A DNA stretch of 64,000 nucleotides from Ptiloglossa arizonensis (lineage: Eukaryota > Arthropoda > Insecta > Hymenoptera > Colletidae): contig NW_027478521.1 in the NCBI RefSeq assembly GCF_051014685.1, positions 372,001 through 436,000 on the forward strand, given 5' to 3'. This document shows, one piece after another, positions 25,288 through 36,364 of this stretch (within the stretch, counting starts at the first letter, position 1; each line of letters begins with the position of its first letter). The position numbers and the translations under genes were made by a program. The notes beneath the pieces were generated by a model. That model did no database searches, was not told the DNA's origin, and saw nothing but the letters and a program-made list of their open reading frames with translations.

Positions 25288-26946
25288 ATGCTTGTCGAGC
25301 ATCAGAACTGCGAAAATTTTGAGTTTCTCAAGCGTTTCTTACCTCCAAACTGCCATATCTCGCGAACGGATTGACCAATCCGCAAAATTTCTGTTGCATC
25401 TGAAAGTAGAAATTCGCGCGATTACAAGGGTATGCGTACTTTTCCCCTAGACCGCTCTAGTTATGCTTGTCGAGCATCAGAACTGCGAAAATTTTGAGTT
25501 TCTCAAGCGTTTCTTACCTCCAAACTGCCATATCTCGCGAACGGATTGACCAATCCGCAAAATTTCTGTTGCATCTGAAAGTAGAAAGTCGCTCGGTTAC
25601 AACGGTAGGTGTAGTGTTCCCCTAGGCCGTTCTAGTTATTCGTTTCGAGCATCAGAACTGCGAAAATTTTGAGTTTCTCAAGCGTTTCTTACCTCCAAAC
25701 TGCCATATCTCGCGAACGGATTGTCTAATCCGCAAAATTTCTGTTGCATCTGAAAGTAGAAATTCGCCCGATTACAACGGTATGCGTACTTTTCCCCTAG
25801 ACCGTTATAGTTATGCTTGTCGAGCATCAGAACTGCGAAAATTTTGTTTCTCAAGAGTTTCTTACCTCCAAACTGCCATATCTCGCGAACGGATTGACCA
25901 ATCCGCAAAATTTCTGTTGCATCTGAAAGTAGAAACTCGCCCGATTACAACGGTAGGTGTAGTTTTCCCCTAGGCCGTTCTAGTTATTCGTTTCGAGCAT
26001 CAGAACTGCGAAAATGTTGAGTTTCTCAAGCGTTTCTTACCTACAAACTGCCATAACTCGCGAACGGATTGACCAATCCGCAAAATTTCTGTTGCATCTG
26101 AAAGTAGAAATTCGCCCGATTACAACGGTATGCGTACTTTTCCCCTAGACCGTTCTAGTTATGCTTGTCGAGCATCAGAACTGCGAAAATTTTGTTTCTC
26201 AAGAGTTTCTTACCTCCAAACTGCCATATCTCGCGAACGGATTGACCAATCCGCAAAATTTCTGTTGCATCTGAAAGTAGAAACTCGCCCGATTACAACG
26301 GTAGGTGTAGTTTTCCCCTAGGCCGTTCTAGTTATTCGTTTCGAGCATCAGAACTGCGAAAATGTTGAGTTTCTCAAGCGTTTCTTACCTACAAACTGCC
26401 ATAACTCGCGAACGGATTGACCAATCCGCAAAATTTCTGTTGCATCTGAAAGTAGAAATTCGCCCGATTACAACGGTATGCGTACTTTTCCCCTAGACCG
26501 TTCTAGTTATGCTTGTCGAGCATCAGAACTGCGAAAATTTTGAGTTTCTCAAGCGTTTCTTACCTCCAAACTGCCATATCTCGCGAACGGATTGACCAAT
26601 CCGCAAAATTTCTGTTGCATCTGAAAGTAGAAACTCGCCCGATTACAACGGTAGGTGTAGTGTTCCCCTAGGCCGTTCTAGTTATTCGTTTCGAGCATCA
26701 GAACTGCGAAAATTTTGAGTTTCTCAAGCGTTTCTTACCTCCAAACTGCCATATCTCGCGAACGGATTGACTAATCCGCAAAATTTCTGTTGCATCTGAA
26801 AGTAGAAATTCGCCCGATTACAACGGTATGCGTACTTTTCCCCTAGACCGTTCTAGTTATGCTTGTCGAGCACCAGAACTGCGAAAATTTTGAGTTTCTC
26901 AAGAGTTTCTTACCTCCAAACTGCCATATCTCGCGAACGGATTGAC
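25288..26946 (+). repeat. Transition segment with a 348-bp pair carrying 2-base deletions
   Basis: Two monomers read 'gaaaattttgtttctc' where others have 'gaaaattttgagtttctc', losing two bases at about 25,846 and 26,194. The sites are 348 bp apart (two monomers minus two bases), so one deletion monomer and its neighbour were copied together; the correspondence runs from about 25,808 to about 26,503. These are the first length changes in the window. The larger unit from 24,851 to 26,946 is 12 monomers minus 4 bases (2,096 bp) and starts, like the next units, with a monomer bearing CTCGAG. New variants also start here: 'cgcgcgattacaaggg' near 25,416 and 'gtcgctcggttac' near 25,588. Confidence 0.8.
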
Positions 26947-28871
26947 CAATCCGCAAAATTTCTGTTGCATCTGAAAGTAGAAACTCGCCCGATTACAACG
27001 GTATGCGTACTTTTCCCCTAGGCCGTTCTAGTTATTCGTCTCGAGCATCAGAACTGCGAAAATGTTGAGTTTCTCAAGCGTTTCTTACCTCCAAACTGCC
27101 ATATCTCGCGAACGGATTGACCAATCCGCAAAATTTCTGTTGCATCTGAAAGTAGAAACTCGCCCCATTACAACGGTATGCGTAAGTTTCCCCAAGTCCG
27201 TTCTAGTTATTCGTTTCGAGCATCAGAACTGCGAAAATTTTGAGTTTCTCAAGCGTTTCTTACCTCCAAACTGCCATATCTCGCGAACGGATTGACCAAT
27301 CCGCAAAATTTCTGTTGCATCTGAAAGTAGAAAGTCGCCCGATTACAACGGTATGCGTACTTTTCCCCTAGACCGTTCTAGTTATGCTTGTCGAGCATCA
27401 GAACTGCGAAAATTTTGAGTTTCTCAAGCGTTTCTTACCTCCAAACTGCCATATCTCGCGAACGGATTGACCAATCCGCAAAATTTCTGTTGCATCTGAA
27501 AGTAGAAAGTCGCTCGGTTACAACGGTATGCGTACTTTTCCCCTAGAACGTTCTGGTTATGCTTGTCGAGCATCAGAACTGCGAAAATTTTGAGTTTCTC
27601 AAGCGTTTCTTACCTCCAAACTGCCATATCTCGCGAACGGATTGACCAATCCGTAAAATTTCTGTTGCATCTGAAAGTAGAAACTCGCCCGATTACAACG
27701 GTAGGTGTAGTGTTCCCCTAGGCCGTTCTAGTTATTCGTTTCGAGCATCAGAACTGCGAAAATTTTGAGTTTCTCAAGCGTTTCTTACCTCCAAACTGCC
27801 ATATCTCGCGAACGGATTGTCTAATCCGCAAAATTTCTGTTGCATCTGAAAGTAGAAATTCGCCCGATTACAACGGTATGCGTACTTTTCCCCTAGACCG
27901 TTATAGTTATGCTTGTCGAGCATCAGAACTGCGAAAATTTTGAGTTTCTCAAGCGTTTCTTACCTCCAAACTGCCATATCTCGCGAACGGATTGACCAAT
28001 CCGCAAAATATCTGTTGCATCTGAAAGTAGAAATTCGCCCGATTACAACGGTATGCGTACTTTTCCCCTAGAACGTTCTGGTTATGCTTGTCGAGCATCA
28101 GAACGGCTAAAATTTTGAGTTTCTCAAGCGTTTCTTACCTCCAAACTGCCATATCTCGCGAACGGATTGACCAATCCGTAAAATTTCTGTTGCATCTGAA
28201 AGTAGAAACTCGCCCGATTACAACGGTATGCGTACTTTTCCCCTAGGCCGTTCTAGTTATTCGTTTCGAGCATCAGAACTGCGAAAATGTTGAGTTTCTC
28301 AAGCGTTTCTTACCTACAAACTGCCATAACTCGCGAACGGATTGACCAATCCGCAAAATTTCTGTTGCATCTGAAAGTAGAAATTCGCCCGATTACAACG
28401 GTATGCGTACTTTTCCCCTAGACCGTTCTAGTTATGCTTGTCGAGCATCAGAACTGCGAAAATTTTGAGTTTCTCAAGCGTTTCTTACCTCCAAACTGCC
28501 ATATCTCGCGAACGGATTGACCAATCCGCAAAATTTCTGTTGCATCTGAAAGTAGAAACTCGCCCGATTACAACGGTAGGTGTAGTGTTCCCCTAGGCCG
28601 TTCTAGTTATTCGTTTCGAGCATCAGAACTGCGAAAATTTTGAGTTTCTCAAGCGTTTCTTACCTCCAAACTGCCATATCTCGCGAACGGATTGACTAAT
28701 CCGCAAAATTTCTGTTGCATCTGAAAGTAGAAATTCGCCCGATTACAACGGTATGCGTACTTTTCCCCTAGACCGTTCTAGTTATGCTTGTCGAGCACCA
28801 GAACTGCGAAAATTTTGAGTTTCTCAAGAGTTTCTTACCTCCAAACTGCCATATCTCGCGAACGGATTGAC
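26947..28871 (+). repeat. 11-monomer HOR unit (1,925 bp), type with 'aatatctg'
   Basis: Eleven different monomers beginning with the copy that carries CTCGAG (at 27,040). Order: CTCGAG/gttgag copy; 'cgccccattac' copy; 'aaagtcgccc' copy; 'gtcgctcggttac' copy; 'cgtaaaa' plus 'taggtgtagtg' copy; 'gttatag' copy; 'aatatctg' plus 'cggctaaaa' copy; 'cgtaaaa' plus 'gttgag' plus 'ccataactcg' copy; 'aaattc' copy; 'taggtgtagtg' copy; 'gcaccag' plus 'caagag' copy. The order is shared only in part with the following units, which have the 'cgcgcgattac' monomer in place 4 and lack the 'aatatctg' one. Confidence 0.85.
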
Positions 28872-30796
28872 CAATCCGCAAAATTTCTGTTGCATCTGAA
28901 AGTAGAAACTCGCCCGATTACAACGGTATGCGTACTTTTCCCCTAGGCCGTTCTAGTTATTCGTCTCGAGCATCAGAACTGCGAAAATGTTGAGTTTCTC
29001 AAGCGTTTCTTACCTCCAAACTGCCATATCTCGCGAACGGATTGACCAATCCGCAAAATTTCTGTTGCATCTGAAAGTAGAAACTCGCCCCATTACAACG
29101 GTATGCGTAAGTTTCCCCAAGTCCGTTCTAGTTATTCGTTTCGAGCATCAGAACTGCGAAAATTTTGAGTTTCTCAAGCGTTTCTTACCTCCAAACTGCC
29201 ATATCTCGCGAACGGATTGACCAATCCGCAAAATTTCTGTTGCATCTGAAAGTAGAAAGTCGCCCGATTACAACGGTATGCGTACTTTTCCCCTAGACCG
29301 TTCTAGTTATGCTTGTCGAGCATCAGAACTGCGAAAATTTTGAGTTTCTCAAGCGTTTCTTACCTCCAAACTGCCATATCTCGCGAACGGATTGACCAAT
29401 CCGCAAAATTTCTGTTGCATCTGAAAGTAGAAATTCGCGCGATTACAAGGGTATGCGTACTTTTCCCCTAGACCGCTCTAGTTATGCTTGTCGAGCATCA
29501 GAACTGCGAAAATTTTGAGTTTCTCAAGCGTTTCTTACCTCCAAACTGCCATATCTCGCGAACGGATTGACCAATCCGCAAAGTTTCTGTTGCATCTGAA
29601 AGTAGAAAGTCGCTCGGTTACAACGGTATGCGTACTTTTCCCCTAGAACGTTCTGGTTATGCTTGTCGAGCATCAGAACTGCGAAAATTTTGAGTTTCTC
29701 AAGCGTTTCTTACCTCCAAACTGCCATATCTCGCGAACGGATTGACCAATCCGTAAAATTTCTGTTGCATCTGAAAGTAGAAACTCGCCCGATTACAACG
29801 GTAGGTGTAGTGTTCCCCTAGGCCGTTCTAGTTATTCGTTTCGAGCATCAGAACTGCGAAAATTTTGAGTTTCTCAAGCGTTTCTTACCTCCAAACTGCC
29901 ATATCTCGCGAACGGATTGTCTAATCCGCAAAATTTCTGTTGCATCTGAAAGTAGAAATTCGCCCGATTACAACGGTATGCGTACTTTTCCCCTAGACCG
30001 TTATAGTTATGCTTGTCGAGCATCAGAACTGCGAAAATTTTGAGTTTCTCAAGAGTTTCTTACCTCCAAACTGCCATATCTCGCGAACGGATTGACCAAT
30101 CCGCAAAATTTCTGTTGCATCTGAAAGTAGAAACTCGCCCGATTACAACGGTAGGTGTAGTTTTCCCCTAGGCCGTTCTAGTTATTCGTTTCGAGCATCA
30201 GAACTGCGAAAATGTTGAGTTTCTCAAGCGTTTCTTACCTACAAACTGCCATAACTCGCGAACGGATTGACCAATCCGCAAAATTTCTGTTGCATCTGAA
30301 AGTAGAAATTCGCCCGATTACAACGGTATGCGTACTTTTCCCCTAGACCGTTCTAGTTATGCTTGTCGAGCATCAGAACTGCGAAAATTTTGAGTTTCTC
30401 AAGCGTTTCTTACCTCCAAACTGCCATATCTCGCGAACGGATTGACCAATCCGCAAAATTTCTGTTGCATCTGAAAGTAGAAACTCGCCCGATTACAACG
30501 GTAGGTGTAGTGTTCCCCTAGGCCGTTCTAGTTATTCGTTTCGAGCATCAGAACTGCGAAAATTTTGAGTTTCTCAAGCGTTTCTTACCTCCAAACTGCC
30601 ATATCTCGCGAACGGATTGACTAATCCGCAAAATTTCTGTTGCATCTGAAAGTAGAAATTCGCCCGATTACAACGGTATGCGTACTTTTCCCCTAGACCG
30701 TTCTAGTTATGCTTGTCGAGCACCAGAACTGCGAAAATTTTGAGTTTCTCAAGAGTTTCTTACCTCCAAACTGCCATATCTCGCGAACGGATTGAC
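28872..30796 (+). repeat. 11-monomer HOR unit (1,925 bp), canonical type
   Basis: Starts with the CTCGAG copy (28,965) and runs: cgccccattac; aaagtcgccc; cgcgcgattacaaggg; gtcgctcggttac (with 'gcaaagttt'); cgtaaaa/taggtgtagtg; gttatag/caagag; taggtgtagtttt/gttgag/ccataactcg; aaattc; taggtgtagtg; gcaccag/caagag. The same order, including 'gcaaagttt' and 'cattacaacgg', returns at 32,197-34,121, so these two units are closer to each other than to the one between them. Confidence 0.87.
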
Positions 30797-32196
30797 CAAT
30801 CCGCAAAATTTCTGTTGCATCTGAAAGTAGAAACTCGCCCGATTACAACGGTATGCGTACTTTTCCCCTAGGCCGTTCTAGTTATTCGTCTCGAGCATCA
30901 GAACTGCGAAAATGTTGAGTTTCTCAAGCGTTTCTTACCTCCAAACTGCCATATCTCGCGAACGGATTGACCAATCCGCAAAATTTCTGTTGCATCTGAA
31001 AGTAGAAACTCGCCCCATTAGAACGGTATGCGTAAGTTTCCCCAAGTCCGTTCTAGTTATTCGTTTCGAGCATCAGAACTGCGAAAATTTTGAGTTTCTC
31101 AAGCGTTTCTTACCTCCAAACTGCCATATCTCGCGAACGGATTGACCAATCCGCAAAATTTCTGTTGCATCTGAAAGTAGAAAGTCGCCCGATTACAACG
31201 GTATGCGTACTTTTCCCCTAGACCGTTCTAGTTATGCTTGTCGAGCATCAGAACTGCGAAAATTTTGAGTTTCTCAAGCGTTTCTTACCTCCAAACTGCC
31301 ATATCTCGCGAACGGATTGACCAATCCGCAAAATTTCTGTTGCATCTGAAAGTAGAAATTCGCGCGATTACAAGGGTATGCGTACTTTTCCCCTAGACCG
31401 CTCTAGTTATGCTTGTCGAGCATCAGAACTGCGAAAATTTTGAGTTTCTCAAGCGTTTCTTACCTCCAAACTGCCATATCTCGCGAACGGATTGACCAAT
31501 CCGCAAAATTTCTGTTGCATCTGAAAGTAGAAAGTCGCTCGGTTACAACGGTATGCGTACTTTTCCCCTAGAACGTTCTGGTTATGCTTGTCGAGCATCA
31601 GAACTGCGAAAATTTTGAGTTTCTCAAGCGTTTCTTACCTCCAAACTGCCATATCTCGCGAACGGATTGACCAATCCGTAAAATTTCTGTTGCATCTGAA
31701 AGTAGAAACTCGCCCGATTACAACGGTAGGTGTAGTGTTCCCCTAGGCCGTTCTAGTTATTCGTTTCGAGCATCAGAACTGCGAAAATGTTGAGTTTCTC
31801 AAGCGTTTCTTACCTCCAAACTGCCATATCTCGCGAACGGATTGACCAATCCGCAAAATTTCTGTTGCATCTGAAAGTAGAAACTCGCCCCATTAGAACG
31901 GTATGCGTAAGTTTCCCCAAGTCCGTTCTAGTTATTCGTTTCGAGCATCAGAACTGCGAAAATTTTGAGTTTCTCAAGCGTTTCTTACCTCCAAACTGCC
32001 ATATCTCGCGAACGGATTGACCAATCCGCAAAATTTCTGTTGCATCTGAAAGTAGAAAGTCGCCCGATTACAACGGTATGCGTACTTTTCCCCTAGACCG
32101 TTCTAGTTATGCTTGTCGAGCACCAGAACTGCGAAAATTTTGAGTTTCTCAAGAGTTTCTTACCTCCAAACTGCCATATCTCGCGAACGGATTGAC
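30797..32196 (+). repeat. Rearranged 8-monomer HOR unit (1,400 bp) with two chimeric monomers
   Basis: The first five monomers follow the canonical order, but monomer 6 (31,672-31,846) starts as the 'cgtaaaa/taggtgtagtg' class and switches within about 31,755-31,790 to the 'gttgag/acctcc' form, after which the 'cattagaacgg' copy appears again at 31,847. Monomer 8 (32,022-32,196) starts as the 'aaagtcgccc' class and ends as the 'gcaccag/caagag' class. The next unit then starts with CTCGAG at 32,290. Two exchanges within this unit account for the loss of a net three monomers. Confidence 0.82.
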
Positions 32197-34121
32197 CAAT
32201 CCGCAAAATTTCTGTTGCATCTGAAAGTAGAAACTCGCCCGATTACAACGGTATGCGTACTTTTCCCCTAGGCCGTTCTAGTTATTCGTCTCGAGCATCA
32301 GAACTGCGAAAATGTTGAGTTTCTCAAGCGTTTCTTACCTCCAAACTGCCATATCTCGCGAACGGATTGACCAATCCGCAAAATTTCTGTTGCATCTGAA
32401 AGTAGAAACTCGCCCCATTACAACGGTATGCGTAAGTTTCCCCAAGTCCGTTCTAGTTATTCGTTTCGAGCATCAGAACTGCGAAAATTTTGAGTTTCTC
32501 AAGCGTTTCTTACCTCCAAACTGCCATATCTCGCGAACGGATTGACCAATCCGCAAAATTTCTGTTGCATCTGAAAGTAGAAAGTCGCCCGATTACAACG
32601 GTATGCGTACTTTTCCCCTAGACCGTTCTAGTTATGCTTGTCGAGCATCAGAACTGCGAAAATTTTGAGTTTCTCAAGCGTTTCTTACCTCCAAACTGCC
32701 ATATCTCGCGAACGGATTGACCAATCCGCAAAATTTCTGTTGCATCTGAAAGTAGAAATTCGCGCGATTACAAGGGTATGCGTACTTTTCCCCTAGACCG
32801 CTCTAGTTATGCTTGTCGAGCATCAGAACTGCGAAAATTTTGAGTTTCTCAAGCGTTTCTTACCTCCAAACTGCCATATCTCGCGAACGGATTGACCAAT
32901 CCGCAAAGTTTCTGTTGCATCTGAAAGTAGAAAGTCGCTCGGTTACAACGGTATGCGTACTTTTCCCCTAGAACGTTCTGGTTATGCTTGTCGAGCATCA
33001 GAACTGCGAAAATTTTGAGTTTCTCAAGCGTTTCTTACCTCCAAACTGCCATATCTCGCGAACGGATTGACCAATCCGTAAAATTTCTGTTGCATCTGAA
33101 AGTAGAAACTCGCCCGATTACAACGGTAGGTGTAGTGTTCCCCTAGGCCGTTCTAGTTATTCGTTTCGAGCATCAGAACTGCGAAAATTTTGAGTTTCTC
33201 AAGCGTTTCTTACCTCCAAACTGCCATATCTCGCGAACGGATTGTCTAATCCGCAAAATTTCTGTTGCATCTGAAAGTAGAAATTCGCCCGATTACAACG
33301 GTATGCGTACTTTTCCCCTAGACCGTTATAGTTATGCTTGTCGAGCATCAGAACTGCGAAAATTTTGAGTTTCTCAAGAGTTTCTTACCTCCAAACTGCC
33401 ATATCTCGCGAACGGATTGACCAATCCGCAAAATTTCTGTTGCATCTGAAAGTAGAAACTCGCCCGATTACAACGGTAGGTGTAGTTTTCCCCTAGGCCG
33501 TTCTAGTTATTCGTTTCGAGCATCAGAACTGCGAAAATGTTGAGTTTCTCAAGCGTTTCTTACCTACAAACTGCCATAACTCGCGAACGGATTGACCAAT
33601 CCGCAAAATTTCTGTTGCATCTGAAAGTAGAAATTCGCCCGATTACAACGGTATGCGTACTTTTCCCCTAGACCGTTCTAGTTATGCTTGTCGAGCATCA
33701 GAACTGCGAAAATTTTGAGTTTCTCAAGCGTTTCTTACCTCCAAACTGCCATATCTCGCGAACGGATTGACCAATCCGCAAAATTTCTGTTGCATCTGAA
33801 AGTAGAAACTCGCCCGATTACAACGGTAGGTGTAGTGTTCCCCTAGGCCGTTCTAGTTATTCGTTTCGAGCATCAGAACTGCGAAAATTTTGAGTTTCTC
33901 AAGCGTTTCTTACCTCCAAACTGCCATATCTCGCGAACGGATTGACTAATCCGCAAAATTTCTGTTGCATCTGAAAGTAGAAATTCGCCCGATTACAACG
34001 GTATGCGTACTTTTCCCCTAGACCGTTCTAGTTATGCTTGTCGAGCACCAGAACTGCGAAAATTTTGAGTTTCTCAAGAGTTTCTTACCTCCAAACTGCC
34101 ATATCTCGCGAACGGATTGAC
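32197..34121 (+). repeat. 11-monomer HOR unit (1,925 bp), copy of the 28,872 unit
   Basis: Same monomer order as 28,872-30,796 and shares its private bases ('gcaaagttt' near 32,903, 'cattacaacgg' near 32,415). The offset is 3,325 bp, that is one 11-mer plus one 8-mer, so the pair of units appears to have been copied as a block. Confidence 0.85.
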
Positions 34122-35490
34122 CAATCCGCAAAATTTCTGTTGCATCTGAAAGTAGAAACTCGCCCGATTACAACGGTATGCGTACTTTTCCCCTAGGCCG
34201 TTCTAGTTATTCGTCTCGAGCATCAGAACTGCGAAAATGTTGAGTTTCTCAAGCGTTTCTTACCTCCAAACTGCCATATCTCGCGAACGGATTGACCAAT
34301 CCGCAAAATTTCTGTTGCATCTGAAAGTAGAAACTCGCCCCATTAGAACGGTATGCGTAAGTTTCCCCAAGTCCGTTCTAGTTATTCGTTTCGAGCATCA
34401 GAACTGCGAAAATTTTGAGTTTCTCAAGCGTTTCTTACCTCCAAACTGCCATATCTCGCGAACGGATTGACCAATCCGCAAAATTTCTGTTGCATCTGAA
34501 AGTAGAAAGTCGCCCGATTACAACGGTATGCGTACTTTTCCCCTAGACCGTTCTAGTTATGCTTGTCGAGCATCAGAACTGCGAAAATTTTGAGTTTCTC
34601 AAGCGTTTCTTACCTCCAAACTGCCATATCTCGCGAACGGATTGACCAATCCGCAAAATTTCTGTTGCATCTGAAAGTAGAAATTCGCGCGATTACAAGG
34701 GTATGCGTACTTTTCCCCTAGACCGCTCTAGTTATGCTTGTCGAGCATCAGAACTGCGAAAATTTTGAGTTTCTCAAGCGTTTCTTACCTCCAAACTGCC
34801 ATATCTCGCGAACGGATTGACCAATCCGCAAAATTTCTGTTGCATCTGAAAGTAGAAAGTCGCTCGGTTACAACGGTATGCGTACTTTTCCCCTAGAACG
34901 TTCTGGTTATGCTTGTCGAGCATCAGAACTGCGAAAATTTTGAGTTTCTCAAGCGTTTCTTACCTCCAAACTGCCATATCTCGCGAACGGATTGACCAAT
35001 CCGTAAAATTTCTGTTGCATCTGAAAGTAGAAACTCGCCCGATTACAACGGTAGGTGTAGTGTTCCCCTAGGCCGTTCTAGTTATTCGTTTCGAGCATCA
35101 GAACTGCGAAAATTTTGAGTTTCTCAAGCGTTTCTTACCTCCAAACTGCCATATCTCGCGAACGGATTGTCTAATCCGCAAAATTTCTGTTGCATCTGAA
35201 AGTAGAAATTCGCCCGATTACAACGGTATGCGTACTTTTCCCCTAGACCGTTATAGTTATGCTTGTCGAGCATCAGAACTGCGAAAATTTTGAGTTTCTC
35301 AAGAGTTTCTTACCTCCAAACTGCCATATCTCGCGAACGGATTGACCAATCCGCAAAATTTCTGTTGCATCTGAAAGTAGAAACTCGCCCGATTACAACG
35401 GTAGGTGTAGTTTTCCCCTAGGCCGTTCTAGTTATTCGTTTCGAGCATCAGAACTGCGAAAATGTTGAGTTTCTCAAGCGTTTCTTACCT
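34122..35490 (+). repeat. Truncated HOR unit ending the 11-mer domain
   Basis: Starts with CTCGAG at 34,215 and shares 'cattagaacgg' with the 30,797 unit, again at offset 3,325. It follows the canonical order for eight monomers. At about 35,490 the expected 'acctac/ccataactcg' end is replaced by 'acctcc', and the following monomer (35,522) belongs to another class with 'ctggttattcg', 'gtatcagaactgtgataa' and 'ctcgacc'. This marks the end of the regular domain. Confidence 0.8.
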
Positions 35491-36364
35491 CCAAACTGCC
35501 ATATCTCGCGAACGGATTGACCAATCCGCAAAATTTCTGTTGCATCTGAAAGTAGAAACTCGCCCGATTACAACGGTATGCGTACTTTTACCCTAGGCCG
35601 TTCTGGTTATTCGTTTCGAGTATCAGAACTGTGATAATTTTGAATTTCTCGACCGTTTCTTGCCTCCAAACTGCCATATCTCGCGAACGGATTGACCAAT
35701 CCGCAAAATTTCTGTTGCATCTGAAAGTAGAAACTCGCCCGATTACAACTGTATGCGTACGTTTCCCCAAGTCCGTTCTAGTTATTCGTTTCGAGCATCA
35801 GAATTGCGAAAATTTTGAGTTTCTCAAGCGTTTCTTACCTCCAAACTGCCATATCTCGCGAACGGATTGACCAATCCGCAAAATTTCTGTTGCATCTGAA
35901 AGTAGAAACTCGCCCGATTACAACGGTATGCGTAGTTTTCCCCTAGGCCGTTCTAGTTATTCGTTTCGAGCATCAGAATTGCGAAAATGTTGAGTTTCTC
36001 AAGCGTTTCTTACCTACAAACTGCCATATCTCGCGAACGGATTGACCAATCCGCAAAATTTCTGTTGCATCTGAAAGTAGAAACTCGCCCGATTACAGCG
36101 GTATGCGTACTTTTCCCCTAGACCGTTCTAGTTATGCTTGTCGAGCATCAGAACTGCGAAAATTTTGAGTTTCTCAAGCGTTTCTTCCTTCCAAACTGCC
36201 ATATCTCGCGAACGGATTGACCAATCCGCAAAATTTCTGTTGCATCTGAAAGTAGAAACTCGCCCGATTACAACGGTAGGTTTAGTTTTCCCCTAGGCCG
36301 TTCTAGTTATTCGTTTCGAGCATCAGAACTGCGAAAATTTTGAGTTTCTCAAGCGTTTCTTACC
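34373..36364 (+). repeat. Duplicated block A (about 1,992 bp), first copy
   Basis: Matches 38,223-40,214 at offset 3,850 bp (22 monomers). Shared rare variants: 'cgcgcgattacaagg' with gattac at 34,691 and 38,541; 'cttttaccctagg' at about 35,584 and 39,434; 'ttcttccttcc' at about 36,183 and 40,033; 'taggtttagtttt' at about 36,277 and 40,127. One difference seen: T at 35,804 against C at 39,654. The left limit is the mismatch 34,372/38,222 and the right limit is 'acctac' against 'acctcc' near 36,365/40,215. The block overlaps the end of the 11-mer domain. Confidence 0.83.
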
